From Bolinopsis microptera (lineage: Eukaryota > Ctenophora > Tentaculata > Lobata > Bolinopsidae), in assembly GCF_026151205.1 (NCBI RefSeq), contig NC_087077.1:4278001-4342000 (forward strand): a stretch of 64,000 nt of DNA. Reading direction: 5' to 3'. A program made the translations under genes and the position numbers. The notes below the pieces were generated by a model that did not search any database, was not told the DNA's origin, and saw nothing but the letters and a program-made list of their open reading frames with translations. Shown in pieces: positions 1-13,034 of the stretch; position 1 is the stretch's first letter, and the number at the start of each line of letters is the position of its first letter.

Positions 1-134
1 TCTTTTGTTAAAACCTCTGCAGTCTGAAATGTACTTTGTGAATTCAGAAGAAGTCATAAACCAGCCGCAGCCTTTCATCTTATTATTAAATTTGTAAGAC
101 TATTTTTTGTCGATCAATGACGTGATATGATAAA

Positions 135-355
135 CCTTATCAGTTATGGGCTTTATTTGAACGGATATTAATTGGACGCTGGAGGGCAGCCGGCAGAGGC
201 GTTCATTTTAATGACCGTTCAAATAATATAAAGTTCGATAAGGTAACTAAATCAAATACTGACCAGTGATCATGAATGCCTTCGAGCTTTCATTTTAATG
301 TCCGTTCAAAAGTATGTCCATTCACAAAATGCCTGGTCAAATAACGGCCGATAAG
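135..355. repeat. Fragments of the TA-target transposon family
   Basis: Two short stretches match the ends of the elements at 11878, 36511 and 47624. One runs from CCTTATCAG at 135 to CGATAAGG at 243, and a second right-hand end (GCCGATAAGG) finishes near 355. Between them are the family's degenerate GAACGGACATTA / TAATGTCCGTTC motifs. The element is too small to encode anything. It could be a decayed MITE, or a deletion derivative with a second end nested in it. Confidence 0.6.
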
Positions 356-360
356 GTAAA

Positions 361-3300
361 ATACAAAATGTGAGGAAGTCTACAAGAATGCTGCAAGGTT
401 TTCAATTAAGTATTTTTAGCAGTAACCAGTCCGGGAGCGGTATATACAAATTGCTTGCGGAGTGGTATATACAAATTGCTAATAAACGCACATGATGTGT
501 CATTTAACAGGGCTGACTGCTTTTGTTTCTCGTCACCCGCCGAGATAAGCGGCGATCAATCAGTTCCTATGAATGTGTTTAGAACAATTATGAATTCTTT
601 AAAAATTGTTATTTCTGGAGCGATTCACACCTGTAAAATCCTCATGAAAAAGACCGACAGCTAAACGATCTAAACAAGCTCAATTTGTTTCTCACCCAGG
701 GCTTGGGCATCTAGCAGTTATCCCTCAAAACGTAGAGCCTGTTCAGCACTATTACTCACTTGTTTGACAAATAATCTGCAGTTTAGTGACCTAAAGTTAG
801 GAATGCAATGCCATCTTAATGTCATTCAAGATCTCGAGCATTACAAAGATAAGCTCAACAAGTTCTCTCTCCCTGATAAGCTGCTGATCAGGGGATATTC
901 ATATACTATTCCAGTTCCAAAAACCAACTCTCTGCTGTGCTGGCGCAACGAGGGAGACTTTACTTCTCTGTGCGTGGTCAGAAAATGTGATAGCCCCTGT
1001 CTTTACATATCGGGTACAATTTTCGCGGGTTATTACCTACTATTGTCTATTAGTCGTCTTAATTTAAATTGTATCGTTAAAATTAGCTCCGATATCGTAC
1101 AGCATCGAATATCGATTGAAATGTCGATTCAGTTTTCAGTCAAAACGTTTTTTTGTTGTTGGACGAATCGGACTGCATTTACTGTGCCATTATAATGGCT
1201 TAAAAGTAAAGTAAAACTTGAAACAAAAGTAAAAAGAAGCTTATACAAATTATGATTGGTGCTATTCGAAGTATGAGAAGAATGACTGAACCTTTTAATG
1301 GTATGCTATTCGAAATATGAGAATGAATGACTGAACCTTGTAATAGTATGCGCTTGAATGAGAATCTGTGCATAAGAATTGAAAATAATTAACTACCATA
1401 AAAGGTTACCATATGCAGTAACTTTTTCTGTTCCATGACTTTTTGCCTGGAAGTCATTGTAAGGGTTAGCCATCATGACATGAATCATAATAATGCTATC
1501 GAAATATATAGGGGACGGTGCCTACCTAAGGTCCGGAAAAATGTTTGGCCCACAAAATGTATTCCGAAATGATTCGCCTGAAAATTTATTCATCTATACT
1601 GAAAAGGTTTCGTTGGTTACAAATTTCATCCGAGTTTATAATGCCGGTTCAAAAGATATCACATCCTATCGGACTATTATTTGGGAAATTGAACATTAAG
1701 ACTTTTTGAGTGTGTAATAAAAGCTGTAACTTACAACTGTTACTGGCAGTATGTGACAAGCTGCAGAAACTGCAGAAACCTGTCTTCTTAAGTGTTAAGA
1801 AGTTAAGAGAATTCCAGGAACTTACCATGTTGCCAGTTTTAAATTAAAACCCTGATTGCCTGATCTCCAAACATTCCGGGATCTCAACCACGAACACCTT
1901 ATATGTGTTATGAACATGTTGTTATGAACATATCGTGCTGAAATTACCGACAGTTCACCATATTCCATTTCTATATTCACAGGCGATGTGGGGTGGTCAG
2001 AAGATGGCTTTGTCAAGTCTTGACGAAACTCAACATAGGACATAATATATAAAGGATGGTATTATATATATTATATATAGGCAATTCCACAAGAATGTTA
2101 TCCAAAACTATTTTCAACGGGTCTCGAATCTCCTTTTCCTAAATTCTTGCCAGCACAATGAAGAACCCTGGCTAAGATCCCTTATTTCTCGTGAAATATC
2201 TAGTAACCTTGAAGTTTCCGCCCGTAAATAGTAAATGTTTCAAATTCCTTTGATGTATGAGTTGCGTTATTACTTTACAAATCATCTGATCTGTTATTTC
2301 GACTGTTGATAGAGAAAAGAGAGCGGCTCTCATACAAAGCAGGATACTCGCTACGAAACAAACTTTCGGAATGATCAAACACACTAAAATTACTCCTGGG
2401 ACTACAGACCTATGATACTTTAACACCAAATCGTTAGAAATTGACATCTAATTTAAAATTAGCGCATTGATAATTCGGCTGAATTTCCAACAAGGATATA
2501 AACTGTAATTACAGACCACAGCTAATTGAAATACTGAAAATCCTGCATATTTCAGGCTCATTTAAACTTGTGAGTTATTTAAACGATAAACTGCAGACAG
2601 AAAGTTAATTATTTCACTAATTATGTGTATATTATTAAGAGTCAAAGTATAACATAAAGATGCCAGATATTGCACGATGTTGACAATCTAGTGTTTCATC
2701 GCATGATAGTTGCTAATTTTGAAGATAAGATTATGCTATTATGTAACCCGATTAACCTGATTTATTGGTTGCAGATAATTTCTGAAAATTATTTCAATAA
2801 GCTTACTGTGTTCTGATTCGTGTAGGCTTCATGGTTTATCACGGCAAGATAATATCACTTTGACTGAATACTGATAGTGACTTTACATAGAATTTTTTTA
2901 AATGCACTTTAAAGCGCTTCGGTTGCTGTCCTTTAATCAGGTTCCAACCAATCAGGCCACTGATTGAGTGAAAAGATATTGTACTCCTCTAGATCGTAGA
3001 CTTAGAGTACGCTAAATAAGTATTGACCAAATGATACATTAGACATAATCACAAAAGACTAGTAAGTAGTAACCGCTCTAGGGATTTGGCTGCTGGACCG
3101 GACTCCGGAGACGGTCTGATATCAGTCTATTTAAAATTTTACTGAAAGGTTTTTGAAATTTTCAACCGCTGGTTGCTAGATGTCAGACAATTATTTCTTT
3201 AACTTAAGATTTGTTTGGAGAGGCGAATCATACACAGTTTAGGCTCTTGAAATCTCCTGATATTGTGCACCAACCATTGCATTGAACCCTGTGAACCTAT

Positions 3301-5500
3301 GCTAAGGATCCGTCATGTAGTGATAAACTAATATTTATCAGATTGGTAACTTTACCAAGCAACAACTGAATACTCTCATTTGCTCAACAAAAAATAATTT
3401 AAAAATAATTTTATTAAACTCTTATTTTGTGCACTTTGAATCTTGCTTTATATCATTTCAAATGTTGACAAACTTCAAAACTCGGTCACATCGTAAAATC
3501 ATTCCATATGTTTTCTGCATCACTCTTTCATCTTTTAAGTTTTGTTTATTTGAAACAATATTACCTACGGGAGTTGTAACTCGTACAGTTGTTGAAGCTT
3601 AGCCTTAAAATTTCATGCTTAAAACTAAACTAATGAAATGAAGGGGGTTTATTTAAGTTTAAGTTTTTCAGCTCTAAATATAATGCAGGAGAATTTGTTT
3701 AGTGCGTATTCACTACTTGCTGAATAAGGTGTTGTTATTTATGCTACTTTACAGTTTTCTGGTTTCAAGCACTAAATTTCAAAGTATGTGTGCTGATACT
3801 AGTTTTCAAATCTAGTCAAGTTTACCACATCGCTCCATAAACAGTTCAGTTTTAAATGCCTCAGCAACGATCAAATAGAGTTACTCTCTGATTTCTAGCT
3901 TTCGAATATCATTATCAGTAGAGGATGTATCATACATTAATTAATGTAGCTGGAAAGCTAAGCTGAAAGTAGCTGAAATGGATCAGGACCATCATTATCA
4001 CTAGTAAAAGGTCTCAGAAGATTACCAAGTCGTTACCAACAATAGTATTAGTGGTGTTAACAATTGTTAACAATATGATGGTATAATAACCCGTTATAAT
4101 CACCACGTAAATGCGTTTAGAAGAAAACTTTATTTAAAGTACACTTCAATAAAGAGATGAAGTAAACCTTCGCGTAATTCAATAAAACAAAATAAAAATA
4201 ACCACAAACTTAAGTGATCTGATTTAGAGACAACTTATCTCTAGAGTCCCAAATTTATTTGGTAGTGGTCCCTTTGTAGAGATAAATACTTCAAGGACCT
4301 TCCGAATACCGCACAAGTGTTACATTATGAGGCTAAATGTAAATACTTCACCTTTTAAATACCGATTTTGCAGACGATTAAACAGAAAAAGAAGAAGTGA
4401 AATATAAGATAATATATTAAATATTATTTAAAATGATGTTATTTATCAGATTGTACCCCAGATATGTTTTGAATTATATTTATATGTCGTAATATTTCCA
4501 TATTTAATATATATTTTCTTGTTTCGCTATACGACAACCATTACGTTGAAGATAAATGGTTATTTAACGATCATTACGCGACTAATGATACGCAGACATT
4601 TCAGTTTTTAACGGAATACAACAATCTTCACACCTGCCACTTTTTAGAGGCATCGAATAAAACGATTTCAGCCTTTTAATACTAAGATTTTGAAAGATTT
4701 TTAAAAAGGAGCTTTTCTGTCGAATCCTTGACCAAAATTTCACAGATTTGGCTGAATTTGTGACCAGTGAACAATCGGTGAGGTCGGTGAGAGTGACACT
4801 GTACTGGAAGCTGTATATACGGAGAAAAATTTGATGGAAGGAAAATTTTGAAAATGTCCTACCGCCTACCGGTAGGAAATGTTCAGATTTCAGCTTTCCG
4901 CGACCCAAATTTGAAATTTCACTGTTGTTCATTTTTACACCCTGAATGATTTTTTGTTACAGTGCCTATTTAACAGGACCCTAAAAATCACATAAAATCC
5001 TGGACTTTCCGATTGGATTCGAGGCTTCATCCCAAGTGAGTCGCTTCCCAAATCCTGGCTACGCCCTTGCTTAATTGAATTTCGGTATATCCTAAAATTT
5101 CCTAACTTTTCATGAGAAAGTGTGAAAACCATTGTTAATCACCGTTAATGCTAACTGCTCAGAAAAGACGATGCAAACCTTCATACGATAATCGATAAAT
5201 GTCTCAACGATTTAAAAAGTTAGGAATCTAGATTATTATATAATATGAGCAAAACCACGTCTAAATTTAGCAACTGACACAAATATATAAATATAAGCTT
5301 GGCTGACCTGTGTTGGAGTACAAAGAACCTCGTCGACTCCCAGATGAAATTTCTTTCAGTTTGACCTTAAAACGTATATCAATTTTGATGCTGTCAAAAT
5401 AGCAAGATAGTTACTTTATTCAATTTTATACTAAAATCTGAATTATACTTTTAAACAAAGTAAATTACGTATTATATACGGAATAGGGAGGCAACAACGA
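361..5500. other. Gene-free AT-rich region
   Basis: I found no exon chain, RNA gene or recognisable domain here. Open frames are short and have no supporting splice context. One open stretch of about 140 codons at 764-1195 begins at TTG rather than ATG and matches nothing I recognise. A TA-rich run lies at about 2046-2082. The sequence reads as intergenic or old decayed repeat. Confidence 0.5.
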
Positions 5501-5514
5501 TGATTTTTTGATGC

Positions 5515-7911
5515 ACTAAAGGAGGAGTTACAGGAAGGAGGAGTTACAGGAAGTTAACTGGTCTCAGCTTCGTGACTCATGCTCCTTTGAGGAGTTTCCT
5601 GCTCTTTTTACGGAGACCCTGTTCCAGATTTGCTGTTCGTGTGTTCCTCAGAAATCGGTGCCCTCTGGACGTCCTAAGCACAGCAACGCGTTGAGACGGA
5701 AATGCAACCGGCAAAAAGCACGACTCCAAGCATTAATTGACAAGAATGCTTCAGAAGACCAGATCAAGGCAGTCAGGAATAAAGTTGCACTCTTACAGTA
5801 CGACATCATGACTGCACATACCAAGAAACTGGATGAGAAGGAGAACAGAGCCATCGAGAAGATTAAAAGTAATCCGAAGTTCTTCTATAGTTATGCCCGA
5901 TCCCTCTCAACTATCAAATCCAGTATTAACATGCTATTTGATGCAAACCAGGAGATCACTACTGACACAAAGCAGATGGCGGACTTACTTCAGGAGCAGT
6001 TCAGCTCCGTGTTCAGTGATCCAAGCTCTCCTGATATCAAGGACCCAGATTTCCCGTTACCTATGATCGAACATCCGCAAACTCTTGAAGATTTTTGCAT
6101 CATGGATGACGATATCATATCTGCAATTGGGAATATTCCTCCTAACTCTGCTAGCGGACCTGATGGAATACCTGCTATCCTCTTAAAGAGCTGTGCAAAA
6201 GAGATGTGCGAGCCGATACGGCTCATCTGGAGTGAATCCTTTGAGCGTGGTGAAGTACCTAAGTTCTACAAAGATACCTACATCACTCCTCTATACAAAA
6301 AGGGTGATCGGGCGAGAGCTGTCAACTACCGGCCGGTGGCGCTCACATCTCACGTTATAAAAGTGTACGAACGCATACTGCGTGGCAAGATGGTTAGCTT
6401 CATAGAGAAGAACGGATTACTCTGTGATAATCAACATGGCTTTCGATCTGGGCGGAGCTGTCTCACCCAACTGCTCAGTCACGTTGATGACATTGTTCAA
6501 GGATTGGTGAAAAACGCTGATACTGACGCCATATACCTTGACTTTGCGAAAGCATTTGATAAAGTGGATCACCGACTGCTTATTAAGAAACTTAGAAGAA
6601 TGGGAATTCACGAAAAGGTGGTGTCGTGGATTGAATCCTTCTTAAGTGACCGCACACAGTGTGTTGTGTTGGACGGGATGTCATCACTTGCTGCAGCAAT
6701 CATAAGCGGAGTGCCACAGGGTACAGTTTTGGGCCCGCTGCTTTTCATTTTGTTCATTAATGACATGAAGCTGTGCATCACAGGATGTGTCATTAGATTC
6801 TTTGCTGACGATACACGGATTTTGAGGCACATCTATACACTTGATGATGCAAGTATACTGCAAAATGATCTCAACTCTGTCATTGACTGGGCAAGATGCA
6901 ATAACATGTCATTGCATGAGGATAAATTTGAGATACTCGTGCACAAACACTGTCCCCGAAACAGCTTGCAAGACCTCCCGTTTGCCATCCTGACGCAAAC
7001 TTATCAAGTTTCGCATGGTAACATAATGTACCCTACGGATGCAGTCAAAGACCTGGGGGTTTTGATCTCGGCGGACTTGTCTTGGAGCTCACATGTTACT
7101 ATGATAGCAGATCGTGCCCGTAAAGTTGCCTCTTGGGTTCTGAGCGCTTTTAGATCGAGAAACAAGATCACTATGCTGACCCTCTACAAGTCATTAGTCA
7201 GAAGCCATCTCGAGTACTGTTGTCCCCTCTGGAATTCAACTAAGCAAGCTGATATCGCTGAGCTAGAGGGAGTACAACGTACATTTACGTCCAAAATACA
7301 TGGTGTGCAACATCTGAACTATTGGCAGAGACTAAAGGCCTTAAAATTGATGTCACTTCAACGGAGGAGAGAACGTTACACTATCATTCATATGTGGAAG
7401 ATCCTACACAAGAAGTGTCCTAATGATGTCAACGTTCAGTTTACAGATACACTCCGTTATGGCCAGAAAGCAGTAGTCCCTAGCTTGTCAACGTCCAGTA
7501 GCCAAAGGAATCAATCGATCTTTGACAGCTCATTTGTAGTGATGGGGCCTCGATTGTGGAACATCATTCCCGCAAACCTGCACCTTATCGAGGACCCCCT
7601 ACGTTTCAAGTCATTGTTGACGGAGTTTGTTACATCTATTCCGGACGAACCTCCTGTTACTGGATATTGTTGCCAGAACGGGAATTCGTTATTGAACTGG
7701 AGCGCAGAAAAGACAGCAACTTCGCTGCACGGGTGGTCAGCCGTTCTGATGACCCGATAGAGGATCTATGAAGCAACCCCAAGTAACCCAAGTAAGTAAC
7801 GAGACTATGATTTGTTGAAGAAGAGAAAGTGGCAATATATATAATAATAAAGCCTAAAGGCAAGTAAAGTCAATGACTTTACTTGCCTTTAGGCTTTATT
7901 ATATATATATA
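5515..7911 (+). mobile_element. 5'-truncated CR1/jockey-type LINE with reverse transcriptase
   Basis: A 700-codon open frame (5658-7760, opening at GTG) encodes a non-LTR retrotransposon reverse transcriptase, which copies element RNA into DNA at a nicked target. Visible motifs are SGPDGIPAILLK near residue 165, YLDFAKAFDKVDH near 293, GVPQGTVLGPLLF near 350 and FADDT near 381. The C-terminal thumb region has HLEYCCPLWNS and a YWQRLKALKLMSLQRRRER block, typical of the CR1/jockey group. The endonuclease and ORF1 are missing. The frame continues upstream without a stop to about 5530, where a 16-bp tandem duplication (AGGAGGAGTTACAGGA twice) breaks it. So this is a dead, 5'-truncated copy with an intact RT core. 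The last 30 or so residues do not resemble the family and may be out of frame. Confidence 0.9.
7836..7911. repeat. Near-perfect palindrome at the LINE 3' end
   Basis: Arms of about 37 bases meet at 7873 with a one-base spacer. The inner 27 bases of each arm, including AAGCCTAAAGGCAAGTAAAG, are perfectly complementary, and the outer part runs into TA repeats. It lies about 75 bases after the LINE stop codon. It may be the element's own tail hairpin or an inverted duplication of the tail made at insertion. CR1-type LINEs usually end in a short direct repeat instead. Confidence 0.85.
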
Positions 7912-8100
7912 AGTCATGTGTAACTAGTAAATACAAACAATATTGTCACGGCAGCGAACTTGCGACAAGTGTAAAGAATAGTAAACGCGTGCAATGTAGG
8001 ACGCGCGCATGTAGTCACATTGCAGATCACGTGATACGCAGCTTCATCTATATAATACACCCGCATGGGCCGCGTTACCTGGGTAACGCGCAGAAACTCT
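7912..8100 (+). promoter_or_regulatory. CpG-rich stretch with TATA-like box (possible LTR or promoter)
   Basis: This short block stands out from its surroundings by CpG content: several GCGCGC and ACGCG words, a CACGTG E-box near 8027, a CTATATAATAC TATA-like motif near 8049 and a GTTACCTGGGTAAC palindrome near 8077. It resembles a retrotransposon U3 region or a small promoter. No second long terminal repeat, primer-binding site or downstream gene is visible, so the call is weak. Confidence 0.25.
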
Positions 8101-10030
8101 TAATTAATCAGAGAAGCTTAATCGCAGTATTGATCTAATCGGCAGTGATCGATCCTGATCTGTGTGTTTCGTAATTCACCACGTAGTATAGTAGAAGTAG
8201 TAGTATAGTAGAAGTATAGTACTACCCAGACCCCGCCAGTACTACCTGTATCAGTAATAGTATTAGGTCAGTATATTAGGTTAGTAGCTGGAGTTTTCTC
8301 AGCGAAGCTTCAAGAAAGAAGTATGCAGCTGTCGTGTAGACCTAATGATACGTCTTGTGCCAAGTCTAGAACCTTATTAATTTATTTAGGTATGTTTTAT
8401 TTACTGGCCAGTGCGACCTCACGAGAAAAGTTTGTTATTGAAATTTTAAGGTTGCTAGATTTGCTTAGTTAATGATCATTTGAATCTTAAATTAAGCTGA
8501 AAACCTCTCTTTAGCTCAATATTCCTTGAACTATCTGATTGACAGGTAAAATGATCGTTAAGATAAATTTATCACGTGTTTTTTTGTATTCTAGTACACT
8601 ATACAGCTGTTTAGCTGACGTAACCCTCCCTACTCAATACCAGATTTATAGAGGTCTAGCAGCGTAATTAACACTCTGGTAATCTACATTGTACTCTGTA
8701 GAATAGTCCCACATTCAGGTAAGTACCACTTCATTGTTCGGAGAATAGTTCCCTGTTTTATCAGCATCGTCCTGTCTACACTTAATTGCTTTAGGATAGA
8801 AATAAAATGACCCACTTATGCGTGCCTTGGCTAGCCATTGTACTTTATTACTATTTATTGATCATATGTGGGAGGTAATATAATATAATTGGGATTTAAT
8901 TCCTTAATAAGGAACTACCAATCTCGATTATAGCTACCTATACATTTGAGCTACAATACATGTTCGTTGATTATATTTTGTTGAGGTTGCATGTATTGGG
9001 TTGTTGTAGACATAATTACCATTCTCAGTATCTCAACTTATTTTATAGTTACTTGGTATTTGAGGATTTGTTAACTCACTTATTTTGAGTATATGTGCCA
9101 GCTTAGTGGTTCCATCTAATCACACAGTCTACTACATCAGTTCAATCACACGGTTAATGTGATTCCTCAGATATAATGTATATCTCTGATAAGGTGACAC
9201 ATATATTACATAATATATTACATAATGAATAATGATGATGATAGAAAATATTGGAGTCGCTGCTTCTTTGATATTGCTTATTTGTCAATTAATTTGTCTG
9301 ATAAAACTGCTATCTTAGTATCTAGAACAATGTTCTATCAGTGCTTCTCATTGCAGTGTTTCAATAATCTCTCTGTAGTATCCATATTCCATAAAGAATG
9401 ACAGAATGTAGATTATGTTGTTGTAGAACGTTGGTTCCCGTGGTTGCGCAGTAGCGGTGTATTACAGTAGTTCACACAGACAATTATAGGACACACTGAT
9501 AATGATTGGTGATGAATGGTACTTGTCTCTGCATCTGTTTTATTTAGGTTACGTAATCTCTTTATTTTGAACTGAGATATGAGCCAACAAGACGACCAAT
9601 TGTATCCTACCCAAATTGTGATCAAAGTCAGTTTTGTGATATATTTCAAACCACCTAGACCAGACCTAGAAGTAGACGTCACGAGGGGAGACGGAGAGTG
9701 GTGCCTCTTTCTTGCCTTATAATTTAATTGCTTTTTTGTGAACTTTAATGAACTTGGAAGATGACCAATTGCTATTTTATCCTATTGATTATGATCAATT
9801 GAATTCAGTTTTGGCTAATGCTAATTTAACGCTCCTATTACAGAAGTATCCACTTTTAATTTGTTCAGCTATCACAATTTCTTCAAGAGAACTACTGAAT
9901 ACTAAACATTTCTGACTGAGAAATTAACCTTGTTTTCTTGCAGTTCACACAATGTTTAATTATACATATCATTAATTAAATCTTCATTGAAAATTGGATT
10001 AATAAGCTATTAACTCAAGCTTGGTTATAG
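8101..10030. other. Gene-free AT-rich region
   Basis: No exon chain or known domain was found. There are GTAGTATAGTAGAAGTA-type short repeats near 8185-8225 and a TATTACATAATATA repeat near 9200. Otherwise the stretch is unremarkable. Confidence 0.45.
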
Positions 10031-10039
10031 GCCCGATTT

Positions 10040-11595
10040 AACGAAATAAATTGTAATAATATTTTTAATAAATAACCCACGCTATAAATCCGCCCAAATT
10101 GTTCGTTAATTGGAGTTTGGTATGCGTCCTCCTCACTCCTCACTCCTCCTCACTCCTCACTCTTCATAGAATATATTTCACGGCGCATGCGCTGAATCTG
10201 TCAAGGCTAATCAAAATTGTTCGCTTAGTTCGTCATACAGCAGTTGATCTGTTCTGACCTTTCCCGAATGTTGAAATTCGACATCTAGCGTCATCTATCG
10301 TGAAATGACGCTATTTAGCGCTAGATTGCGACATTAAAAAGGTGCCACGCAAGTGTCGACATTGTCGCTAATTGTCGCTAACTGGCGTCCTCTAGCATCA
10401 TCTAGCATCATCACGTTAGATGTCGCTAGATGACGCTAGATGTCGAATGTCAACAATCGGTAAAGGTCCATCTGTTCTGGGTATGATAATTTATCAAGGG
10501 GAAAATGGAATACTTGATAATCAGACGTTCTTGTAGCGGAATATTTTTATACTTTTCATGTTTCTGATTCGTAAACGAAGCACATTGTGGCGGATTCGTT
10601 TATTTGACCTTTTCAACCAGTTACCGGACAGTACTGTAAATGGAGCTTTTAACAGGTCTAATGTTGATAGTCCGCAATATGACGTCACTATTACCTGTTA
10701 TCAAGACTCGCACTATCTGTCTCTTCCAACCATTAAATAGATGTAGTTCGTATTTCTATATTGTGAGGGAGTTTGTTGTTCATGCCACTCGATGCTTAAC
10801 TGTTCATTGTTTCCCTTGTTTTTATTTTTTCGAAATACTGAAACGTTTTCCGGCCAGGAATAGAAATTTACCGTGTTCACTTATTGTTTGCATTATTTTA
10901 AATTATGAAATTAGCAAAAATGAAAGTGATTAGCTTCGTCCTGGACCAAAGTAGTTTTCTGATTGTACCAGATTTAATGAAATTAATAATATTTCAATAA
11001 AGCTAAATACAATTAACCCATGTCCCACGGTATAAAGATCCGCCCTAGTTTTTTTGACTTATGTTTTCCGACGAGCGGATGTTTGGCATGCATCCTCATT
11101 CCTCATAGATTATAATTCACAGAGTATGCACCGAATCTGTCAAAGCTAATTAATAATAAAATTATTCACTTTGTTTAGCGGTTGAACAGTTCTGGGCATC
11201 TTAATTTGCCAATAAAAAATTGTATACTTGATAATCAGAGATGGAGAGATATTTGTACATGCCGGAGTTTCTGATTTGTGTCTGCATGAAACATAGACTC
11301 CAATCTTGAAGAACTTAATTTTAATTTAAATTGTGATACATTTACCTTTTAGTTCGACTTGGCAACTTGTTACCACATATACGAGTAGTGAGTAACCTGT
11401 CTAAGAGGAGACAATTTGCGGCAATGTTGCGTCACTATTACGGCACCTACTAACGTATAGTACACGTAACGTATAATGGTGGGTACCTTCTCCAATCTCA
11501 CACTATCTGTCTTGCCTCTTCCAACAGTATGTCTATATTGTGATGGAATTAGTTCAGCCTCGTTACTGTTCCTGCTACTTAATGCTATCATGCTA
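10040..11595. repeat. Diverged tandem segmental duplication (about 0.6-0.75 kb per copy)
   Basis: The stretch 10040-10800 is repeated, diverged, at about 10975-11595. Matching landmarks in order are: ACCCACGCTATAAATCCGCC versus CCCACGGTATAAAGATCCGC; GCGCTGAATCTGTCAA versus GCACCGAATCTGTCAA; ATACTTGATAATCAGA in both; and CACTATCTGTCT with TCTTCCAAC in both. The first copy carries a 214-bp MITE that the second lacks. No coding potential is convincing in either copy. Confidence 0.75.
10257..10470. mobile_element. MITE with about 40-bp inverted repeats and 7-9 bp target duplication
   Basis: The left end ACCTTTCCCGAATGTTGA and the reverse complement of the right end (ACCTTTACCGATTGTTGA) match, and the similarity continues through TTCGACATCTAGCGTCAT. 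The element is flanked by TCTGTTCTG at 10248-10256 and again at 10471-10479, read as a target duplication of 7 to 9 bp. The duplicated segment downstream keeps an unoccupied version of the site (GTTGAACAGTTCTGGGC near 11183). A duplication of this size suggests the Mutator or hAT groups; the long inverted repeats lean towards Mutator. A related half-element with TAGCGCTAGATATCGA lies near 59210-59260. Confidence 0.8.
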
Positions 11596-11826
11596 CCTCA
11601 CACCATTACAATTAATCATTTACATTTTCAATAACACAATTTGTTTTATCACTTTCAGACCTTTCTTTCATCATTTTAATCTGAAACTCTCTGACTTACA
11701 GCAATAATAATCGAATAACAGTTTTATAATTGCATCTTTCCTTCGTAGTTTCATATGAACTTAAAAGTTCGTGGACGACTGACTATCAGACCTAATAATT
11801 ACAAATTATATGAACCAGCAGCTGGT

Positions 11827-11856
<30 letters not shown>
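11827..11856 (+). repeat. Run of 30 G
   Basis: An uninterrupted homopolymer of 30 G lies 20 bases left of a transposon end. It can form stacked G-quadruplexes, and its exact length is likely to be unreliable in assembly. Confidence 0.9.
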
Positions 11857-11857
<1 letters not shown>

Positions 11858-11877
11858 AGCAGCTGGTACTGGATATA

Positions 11878-12663
11878 CCTTATCGGACCTTATTTGGACG
11901 GACATTACTTGAACGCTGGAGGCCCTAGCGTTCATCTTAATGTCCGTTCAAATAAAGTCCGTTCAATTAATGTCCGTCCAAGTTAAAGTCCGTTGAATTT
12001 TTTTCAAACATTTTTTCATTTCGAACTTTTTGTCCAGAATATGACAATTTTTTAATTTCAGTCAATTTCAATAGCTATCATTAGACTAAACTATATTGTT
12101 GAATTAATAAAAACAAGGTATTATAAAATTTTAACTATCTAAACAGTAAATATCACATTATTGCATGATCACTATCTTGAAGTTGATCTTCGGCTTCTTC
12201 TACCTCCACATTTTCTTTTACAACTGGTTGTCTGTCCAACTCGTAGTCGTACCGGGCAATAATCGATCCCAACTGCTCTACTAGAGAGATACTTGAATGC
12301 CTAAAGTACAGCTTAAGCTGTATCTCTAGCCCCCCACTTGGTATAGGCGACCTTCGGTGGCTTATGTCAGCTACCATACCTTCTACCATACCACCCATCT
12401 CGATAAAGTAGAAGACAAACCGGGATATCTCCCTAGGTATGTGACTGACGGTATCTAATCTAGTCCTATAGGTACCTTATATGCACAGCGCAGATAAGCT
12501 TACTGTATAAAAATTGATTTAAAAATCATTTGCTAAAACTCCAAAAAAAGATGAATAAAATTCGGATTTTTGATGGTTTTGATTGCCTTCTAGCGTTCAT
12601 ATTAATGTCCGTTCATAATTATGTCCGTTCAAGTAATGTCCGTCCAAATAAGGTCCGATAAGG
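11878..12663. mobile_element. Deletion derivative of the TA-target DDE transposon
   Basis: The element begins CCTTATCGGACCTTATTTGG, ends with the inverse and is bounded by TA on both sides (11876-11877 and 12664-12665). Both subterminal regions carry spaced copies of the GAACGGACATTA word. The part from about 11990 to 12200 is the reverse complement of 49575-49770 in the large copy at 47624, so this copy lies in the opposite orientation and has lost most of the transposase. The open frame inside it (12153-12398, -) is antisense to the transposase strand and is not taken as a gene. Confidence 0.8.
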
Positions 12664-12665
12664 TA

Positions 12666-13034
12666 GAGGTTACTTCTCCCCCTCTGCACATTTTACAGGT
12701 CGTTACACTGTTACAGTATATTCCATACGTTTTTATGGGTTTTCATTCGAATTGAGCATTTACTTTCAAGTACTGATGGTTAAACTTTGTGACAGCTACA
12801 ATATAGTAGTATGTATAAGTAGCTCTGTTGAACGAGCTGCTCGTCTGGTGATATATAGGTGGTCGCAAATGAATTGCTGTCATTAAACCTCGCTACCCGT
12901 ACTCCTCTATATTAGTATACTCCCGGGACATGCAGTGCTGGGACTGATATTCATTATTCAAATTAAAATAGCGCCGCGTCCTTTATTAATACAGATGTAG
13001 CCAGACCAGGTGCAATCATTACTATCATTATTAC
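12666..13034. other. Unremarkable spacer
   Basis: No gene or repeat was seen between the transposon end and the 24-bp minisatellite. Confidence 0.4.

Noticed and set aside
764-1195. 143-codon + strand open frame
   Set aside because: It opens at TTG, has no ATG or splice partner and matches no family I know; it may be a decayed fragment.
7912-8625. Solo LTR of a Ty3/gypsy-type element
   Set aside because: Composition is suggestive, but no second LTR, target duplication, primer-binding site or polyprotein remnant could be found.
12153-12398. Open frame ending QDSDHAIM, also readable in copy 2 of the TA-target element
   Set aside because: It is antisense to the transposase in the full-length copy; the apparent conservation follows from shared transposon DNA.
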